Below are positions 59,792-64,000 of a DNA stretch of 64,000 nt, in pieces; positions within the stretch are counted from its first letter, which is position 1; each line of letters opens with the position of its first letter. The notes under the pieces were generated by a model. That model was not told the DNA's origin. It did not search any database and saw only the letters and a program-made list of their open reading frames with translations. Where the stretch lies: positions 1 to 64,000 of the forward strand of contig CAYUOU010000008.1 of the NCBI GenBank assembly GCA_964446485.1, given 5' to 3'. The DNA is from JBDRRP01 sp964446485. Lineage in GTDB: Bacteria > Desulfobacterota > Desulfobacteria > Desulfobacterales > JBDRRP01. Position numbers and translations under genes: made by a program.

Positions 59792-59836
59792 ATGATCAAC
59801 GCATACGCAGTTTTTGAATCCCGTGGGAAGCGGTGA
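59792..59836 (+). pseudogene. N-terminal stub of a zinc alcohol dehydrogenase
   Basis: A perfect AGGAGG site precedes ATG 59792, which reads MINAYAVFESRGKR and stops (TGA 59834). MINAYA-x-x-E-x-x-G-K is the N-terminus of NADP-dependent (YahK/Adh-type) zinc alcohol dehydrogenases, so this is the preserved start of a deleted gene. The next ~50 bases do not continue it. Confidence 0.5.
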
Positions 59837-59891
59837 CAACGTTCACCTCCAGTGAGGACAAAAAAAGGCCGCCCTGAACAAGGATGGCGTC

Positions 59892-60497
59892 TCATCCGTG
59901 CGGTGAGCAGGGCAGATGTTTCTCACCCATGACAACCGGATCGTAAAGATCAGGAAAATAATACGGAAGCACCGGCAGGAGCAGCCCGATGGTGAGCGGC
60001 GCCCGGTGATTGTCTGATTGAAGCAGCCCTTCGCTCAGCAGCGCACTGACCGTTCGCCGGGCGGTGCGCTCGCTCATGTTCAGAATGCCCACGGCCTTTC
60101 CGCGGGCGATGGCGCCGCGCACAAAGACCGCTTTGAGGAGCGCGGCCAGAAACAGGCCCGAAAAGAGACGCGCCACCCGGCCGTTGCCGTCTCTGAACGG
60201 GTGGAGCCAGGTGAGCCGGTGGTGGCTTGCCGCCATGGCCATCAGCCGCTCGTCACCGTGAAAACGCCCGGGGCTGTAGATTTGTGCAAAGGCGTTCATC
60301 AGCGCCGACTGGATCTCCGGAATGGTGGTTTTGTGTCCCTCGATCAGGTTGCTGTAATAGCTGTTGACAAGCCGCAGGCGATCACCGATGGCGCGAGCGG
60401 TTTCCGGCGCCACCCGGCCCTCCAGCCGGAATGACGCACAAACGATCTCCTGGGCCATGTCCTTGATAAGTCCGCTGTCGTCTGTTCCGGGCAACAC
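59892..60497 (-). CDS. Fic-family protein (AMPylase-type), N-terminus uncertain
   Basis: 201 residues from GTG 60497. The Fic motif HPFRDGNGR (99-107) is complete, with catalytic His99. A self-inhibitory S-x3-E-G motif is at S49-E53-G54 (SNLIEG), placed before the Fic core, typical of class II Fic. It would transfer AMP from ATP to a target Tyr/Thr hydroxyl and be restrained by the inhibitory helix. The C-terminal ~60 residues have a winged-helix feel. Many such proteins are 300-370 residues; the open frame begins only 9 codons upstream, next to a 12-bp tandem repeat, so N-terminal loss is possible. Confidence 0.8.
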   Translation of the reverse strand: MLPGTDDSGLIKDMAQEIVCASFRLEGRVAPETARAIGDRLRLVNSYYSNLIEGHKTTIPEIQSALMNAFAQIYSPGRFHGDERLMAMAASHHRLTWLHPFRDGNGRVARLFSGLFLAALLKAVFVRGAIARGKAVGILNMSERTARRTVSALLSEGLLQSDNHRAPLTIGLLLPVLPYYFPDLYDPVVMGEKHLPCSPHG

Positions 60498-60521
60498 CGG
60501 TGTCAGCGTCAGCTCGATATT

Positions 60522-60544
60522 TTTGGCCGGTTCTTTGGCCGGTT
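60522..60544. repeat. 12-bp tandem repeat at the Fic 5' end
   Basis: TTTGGCCGGTT occurs at 60522-60532 and 60534-60544, separated by one C. On the minus strand it reads A-K-E-P-A-K in the Fic frame just after an in-frame stop. A slippage repeat at the possible truncation point. Confidence 0.5.
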
Positions 60545-60821
60545 ATTCACACCCATTTTTTGACTGTTTATCGAGTTTGCAACTGCGGGTGTTTCCTGCC
60601 AAACAGCTTTTCACGGCAGGTAAGAATGCGCAGTGAAAAGTGATCTCGCGGCACCCTGGACAAGAGGTGGTAGCCACTGTACCTTGCATCCTGTGCGAAC
60701 CGTTGTCAGCTCCACGGATAATCATTTCGTCATTGAGTGGAAGTTGCCCAAAACGCATTGGCGGTTTAAAAGACGGATAGCGTCGTCCATCGCCCACGCG
60801 ACGTTACTGGGAAACCCAAAC
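60545..60821. other. Intergenic stretch before the MutS-like gene
   Basis: About 280 bases. A minus-strand frame (60543-60797) is Cys-rich at its end, but has no ribosome site or family I recognise; a plus-strand extension of the MutS-like gene to 60633 is Trp/Arg-rich. No repeat beyond the tandem at 60522. Confidence 0.35.
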
Positions 60822-62462
60822 ATGAAAAGCAGCGATCCTCCCAATCCCCGTGAAATCGACCCGAAGGCTTTCGAGCCGGTAGTGATCACCAATGAGAAGG
60901 AACATGTCATCCTTCACGGCGGCGATCAGGGTCGCCCAAAACTGCTGCGCCAAGCCTACAGTGAAACTGCCGGATCACGGGTGATCGACGATGAGTCGCT
61001 AAAAATGATTCAGGTGCTTCGGCTCCATGAGGCAGTGGATCATACAGCGAGCGCCACCGGTTCGGCGGTTCTTTTGAGATCGCTCATCCAGCCCAGCACC
61101 GATCTCCACCATATCCAATCCAAGCAGGAATCCCTGAGAGAAATTGCCGCCAATGATTCGCTGCAACAGGGGCTGCGGGAGTGCGTCCACGCGTTCTGCA
61201 AGCGGGAGGACGCCCTATACAAATTTTTCAACAAGGGCCTCTATGCCCTGTTTCCCTATCCCGATTTCAAGCGGGCAAGAAAAGCGTCAACCCAACTCGG
61301 CACCATGATGCGGCATGTCCCCCCGGCCGCGTCACCCTATCTGCAATCCCTGATGGCAGGGCTTGAGGCGTACCGGGACACGCCCATCGATCGGATGATG
61401 ACCGGCGCGGTTTACAAAACCCTCGGCGGGTTGAAATCGGGGCGCGAGGTGGGATTTTTTACCCCTAAGATCAAGTTTATCCCCCGCCGGTTCACGAAGT
61501 GGCTGCTCGCAGGGCCCGCGGTGGCACTGGCACCCCTGGCCCTTTCCAAGCTGGGTTTCGCTGACGCCGTCTCGCCGATGCTGACCACGATCGGGCTCGC
61601 GTGGACAGGGGTGTATGCGTTTTATGCCGGACTGATGAAACCGCTTAGAGACACCGACCACTTCATTGACCCTTTCAGGGAGCAATGCATTCACGACCCT
61701 GCATTCAGCCGCGCCGTCGACGCCGTCGGGATGATCGATGAACTGTTGTCCTGCCACGACTTCGCCAAGGAGATGCCCCACGCCACCACCCTGCCCGCGA
61801 TCGCGGATGAACCCCACCACGCCTTCGAGGCGACGGGCCTGAGGAATCCGGTCATCGCCAAGGCTAACCCGGATTTCGTGCCGAACGATGTAAAGATGAA
61901 CGGCGCGCGGCTCACCTTCATCAGCGGGCCCAACAGCGGCGGGAAGACGACCATCTGCAAGAGCATTGTTCACAATCAACTGCTGGCGCAGATGGGGTGC
62001 TACGTGGTTGCTGAAAAGGCCGCCATCAATATCGCCGACATGGTCAGCTACCAGGCCCCGAAATTCGATGGACTGGAGGATGAGGAAGGTCGTTTCGGTA
62101 CTGAACTCAGCCGCACGCGGGACATCTTCTACGCTACCGGCCCGAAGAGCCTGGTGATTCTCGATGAACTGGCGGAAGGCACGACGGTTGAAGAGCGGCT
62201 TCAGGAGTCCTTTGGAATCATGAGCGATTTCCATGTGATCGGCAACAATACGGTCCTCGTCACGCACAACCATTCCCTGGTGGACGGATTCATGGCTGAG
62301 AACAAGGGGCAGTGCCTGATGGTTGCCTTCGACGAAGACGCGCCCACCTACAAAATCGTGCCCGGTATTTCACGGGTGTCCCACGCGGCCAAAATCGCTG
62401 AGAAAATCAAGTTTTCCCCAGCGGACAGACGTCGACACCTGAAAGAAAAGGGGTATCTGTAA
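60822..62462 (+). CDS. Membrane-anchored MutS-family ATPase
   Basis: 546 residues. The C-terminal half is a MutS-type ABC ATPase: Walker A GPNSGGKTT (369-377), Walker B LVILDELAEGTT and the H-loop VTHNH. Before it are MutS core helices (about 55-215, with VDHTASATGSAVLLRSLIQP). There is no mismatch-binding domain I. Between these parts lie two probable transmembrane helices (about 228-243 and 252-272). Such MutS-like proteins are not mismatch repair enzymes in the classical sense. The ATG at 60822 (MKSSDPPNPRE) is preferred over 60633. Function unknown; a membrane-attached DNA- or nucleotide-handling ATPase is inferred. Confidence 0.8.
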   Translation: MKSSDPPNPREIDPKAFEPVVITNEKEHVILHGGDQGRPKLLRQAYSETAGSRVIDDESLKMIQVLRLHEAVDHTASATGSAVLLRSLIQPSTDLHHIQSKQESLREIAANDSLQQGLRECVHAFCKREDALYKFFNKGLYALFPYPDFKRARKASTQLGTMMRHVPPAASPYLQSLMAGLEAYRDTPIDRMMTGAVYKTLGGLKSGREVGFFTPKIKFIPRRFTKWLLAGPAVALAPLALSKLGFADAVSPMLTTIGLAWTGVYAFYAGLMKPLRDTDHFIDPFREQCIHDPAFSRAVDAVGMIDELLSCHDFAKEMPHATTLPAIADEPHHAFEATGLRNPVIAKANPDFVPNDVKMNGARLTFISGPNSGGKTTICKSIVHNQLLAQMGCYVVAEKAAINIADMVSYQAPKFDGLEDEEGRFGTELSRTRDIFYATGPKSLVILDELAEGTTVEERLQESFGIMSDFHVIGNNTVLVTHNHSLVDGFMAENKGQCLMVAFDEDAPTYKIVPGISRVSHAAKIAEKIKFSPADRRRHLKEKGYL

Positions 62463-62496
62463 CCGATTCTGCTGCCCCATCGTTCTTTTTGGTAAT

Positions 62497-62514
62497 TTTT
62501 ACCGTTTCATCAAA
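62497..62514. repeat. Short dispersed repeat CTTTTTACCGTTTCATCAA-type
   Basis: TTTTTACCGTTTCATCAA, third copy of the repeat also at 1961 (same strand) and 11179 (inverted). It lies between the MutS-like and lipocalin genes, 18 bases before the lipocalin start. Confidence 0.6.
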
Positions 62515-62532
62515 TTTAATGGGGTCACTTTC

Positions 62533-63054
62533 ATGGACAAACCATTCATACTCCTTGCAATAACATTGCTTCTATTCAGTTTTGGCTGCCAAACACTGCC
62601 ACCCATCGAAACGGTGGACCATGTGGATCTGAACCGTTTTATGGGGGACTGGTATGTGATTGCCGTCATCCCCACCGTATTTGAAAAAGAGGTTTACAAC
62701 GGGATTGAATCGTATCGGTTGGCAGAAGACGGTACCGTGGAGACCACGTTCACCTTCAACAAAGGCGGGTTCGACGGTCCCGTCAAGGTGTACCGGCCAC
62801 GGGGGTTTGTGCGCGACCCGGATTCCAATGCGGTGTGGGGCATGCAGTTTGTGTGGCCGTTCAAAGCAGAGTATCGCATCGTCTATCTGGATGATGATTA
62901 CGCCACCACGGTTATCGGCCGTACCAAGCGCGACTACGTCTGGATCATGGCGCGTGCCCCCGAGATCCCCCAAGCCGATTACGAGCGCATCCTGTCGTTT
63001 ATCGGGGAACAGGGGTACGACCTGTCAAAGGTTCAAAAAATCCCCCATCAGTGA
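62533..63054 (+). CDS. Bacterial lipocalin lipoprotein (Blc-like)
   Basis: 173 residues. Lipoprotein signal (FILLAITLLLFSFGC, Cys19). The lipocalin fold starts at VDLNRFMGDWYVIAVIPTVF, containing the family G-x-W, with an N-Y/N-G-I-E-S-Y second strand, and the ITGR/T-D-Y-V-W-I-M-A-R segment near residue 135. It would bind fatty acids or lysophospholipids in the outer membrane. The size matches Blc (177 in E. coli). Stands alone, convergent with the kinase. Confidence 0.9.
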   Translation: MDKPFILLAITLLLFSFGCQTLPPIETVDHVDLNRFMGDWYVIAVIPTVFEKEVYNGIESYRLAEDGTVETTFTFNKGGFDGPVKVYRPRGFVRDPDSNAVWGMQFVWPFKAEYRIVYLDDDYATTVIGRTKRDYVWIMARAPEIPQADYERILSFIGEQGYDLSKVQKIPHQ

Positions 63055-63130
63055 TGTGGCCCGGCGACGATCGCACCATAAACGACGAAAGGCGGGAGTC
63101 CGGCGGCGATGCCCTGCGAGCAGCAGCGGT

Positions 63131-64000
63131 TTAGATAAAGGCCTTCGCGTCAGTGGGGGGATGAGTTTCGGATAAGGGCGCTATCGGCGCTTTTCGTGGT
63201 AACTGGATGCAGAACCGGGATCCTTGACCGAGATTGGACGCCACGGTGATGTCGCCCCCATGCTGGCGAATGATTGTGTCTGCGATGAACAACCCGAGGC
63301 CGGTCCCCTGTATGCCTTTGGTGGAGTAAAACACCGTGAAGAGTTTTTTCAGTTGCTCCGGCGTCATTCCCGTGCCGTTATCTTCCACGGAAAACCCGAC
63401 GGCGTCCGATGTCCCTTGCGCCATCAGCAGGACCCGGTGTTCGCGTTCCGGCTGTTTATGCGCCACGCAGGCGTCCAGTGCGTTCTCGAGCACATTGACC
63501 AATGCCGCCTTCAAGAGCCCCGCGTTCGCTTCGAAAGCCCCGTCACAGTCGCCGGTGTCCGTGATCAGCGTGACGCCCCGTCTTTCAAACCGGGGCCGGA
63601 CGGCCTCATTCAGATCGAGGACAAAAGCGGCAATGTCAACGAGTGACTGCTGGAGTTTTCTTTCTTTGGCGTAGAAGAGAATGTCCAGCGTAATCTTCCG
63701 TATCCTTTCGGACATGTGCGCAACCAGTTCCATGCCCTCACGAATCTGATCCGCGTCACCGGCGCTAATAGCCCGGTCAAGGGTATAGACACCGGCATCC
63801 AGGCCGGCCAGCACGCCCTTAATGCTGTGGGATATGGAGGCGATCATCAGCCCCAAAAACGTCAGGTTGTTTTGAAGATTCCGGATCTGCGTAATGTCCA
63901 TGAAGATCAGCATGACCTGGAGCAGTTTGCCGGCAGCAGAAGCCATGGGCGATGTCCAGACCATCATTTCATAACGACGCCAGCTCTCCGGGATCAGGGT
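63131..64000 (-). CDS. Sensor histidine kinase (partial, N-terminus outside the window)
   Basis: The visible ~285 residues contain the HisKA-like dimerisation/phosphoacceptor region (ASISHSIKGVLAGLD) and a complete GHKL ATPase: N-box NVLENALDAC, G1 EDNGTGM, F-box LFTVFYSTK and G2 GIQGTGLGLF, ending in GSRFCIQLP and an Ala/Pro tail. The frame continues upstream past 64000 (TLIPESWRRYEMMVW), so a PAS-like or membrane sensor domain is cut off. No response regulator is seen within the window. Confidence 0.85.
   Translation of the reverse strand, partial: TLIPESWRRYEMMVWTSPMASAAGKLLQVMLIFMDITQIRNLQNNLTFLGLMIASISHSIKGVLAGLDAGVYTLDRAISAGDADQIREGMELVAHMSERIRKITLDILFYAKERKLQQSLVDIAAFVLDLNEAVRPRFERRGVTLITDTGDCDGAFEANAGLLKAALVNVLENALDACVAHKQPEREHRVLLMAQGTSDAVGFSVEDNGTGMTPEQLKKLFTVFYSTKGIQGTGLGLFIADTIIRQHGGDITVASNLGQGSRFCIQLPRKAPIAPLSETHPPTDAKAFI

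Noticed and set aside
60543..60797. 84-residue Cys-containing minus-strand frame upstream of Fic
   Set aside because: Contains a CPGC and several Cys, but no ribosome site, family or continuation into Fic (in-frame stop between them).
1..64000. CRISPR arrays, tRNA/rRNA genes, prophage or intact IS elements
   Set aside because: Looked for regularly spaced repeats, T-loop GTTCGAATC-type strings and transposase/integrase motifs by eye; none found. A short tRNA could still be missed without a dedicated scan.

Overview
The window reads as chromosomal DNA of a GC-rich, obligately anaerobic or microaerophilic Gram-negative bacterium. The best fit is a sulfate-reducer-type Desulfobacterota (Desulfosarcina/Desulfatitalea-like). 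This is inference. It rests on a UGA-containing DsrE-family gene with a bacterial SECIS hairpin, a fused MetF/MetV-type methylenetetrahydrofolate reductase, a short-loop cytochrome bd, TRAP uptake, large acyl-CoA gene sets, and dispersed short palindromes of the GACTTTTTACGG-type that I associate with that group. No rRNA, tRNA, CRISPR array, phage or intact IS element was seen.

Layout. 1-1.35 kb is a scar region: half of a dispersed palindromic repeat, a vapBC toxin-antitoxin pair, and remnants of an osmC-type gene and a bile-acid/arsenite-type permease. 1.4-6.7 kb holds a CGGC protein, the DsrE-like selenoprotein, pyruvate kinase, a BFD-like ferredoxin, a membrane methyltransferase-like protein, a cold-shock protein and a SPOR-NlpC/P60 lipoprotein. 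6.9-11 kb has cydAB, a divergent MerR gene, a truncated ADP-ribosylglycohydrolase and a SLOG-like protein. 11-16.2 kb has a DUF3141 hydrolase with a TerB-like tail, htpG and a DUF3783 gene. 16.3-19.5 kb is a TRAP transporter (dctQMP). 19.7-26.3 kb has an M23 peptidase-like gene, a double-length KamA-like radical SAM gene, a divergent IclR regulator, a polar amino-acid ABC transporter and the stub of an ablB-type acetyltransferase. 27-46.6 kb is mixed housekeeping: mtgA, an Ada-type alkyltransferase, a SLC13 carrier, a NifU-like scaffold, a membrane protease, darP, a short Rho, a cyclase, an rRNA methyltransferase, ppiB, plsC, a truncated FAD oxidase, metF and a QueG-like protein.

46.7-59.7 kb is the main catabolic block. 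A divergent sigma-54 activator faces nine co-directional genes: carboxyltransferase, biotin carboxylase, biotin carrier, enoyl-CoA hydratase, AtuA-like protein, TIGR03084 protein, two acyl-CoA dehydrogenases and an MBL hydrolase. Together they look like oxidation and biotin-dependent carboxylation of a 3-methyl-branched (isoprenoid- or leucine-type) acyl-CoA, as in the aerobic acyclic terpene (atu) and leucine (liu) pathways. 59.8-64 kb has an alcohol dehydrogenase stub, a Fic protein, a membrane-anchored MutS-family ATPase, a lipocalin and a histidine kinase that runs off the window.

The strongest unusual signals are the selenoprotein (in-frame TGA, UxxC motif, perfect 7-bp SECIS stem with a GGU loop), the tandem KamA protein whose second half has lost its iron-sulfur cysteines, the atu-like cluster in an apparent anaerobe, and the several decayed genes and palindromic repeats that mark past rearrangements.
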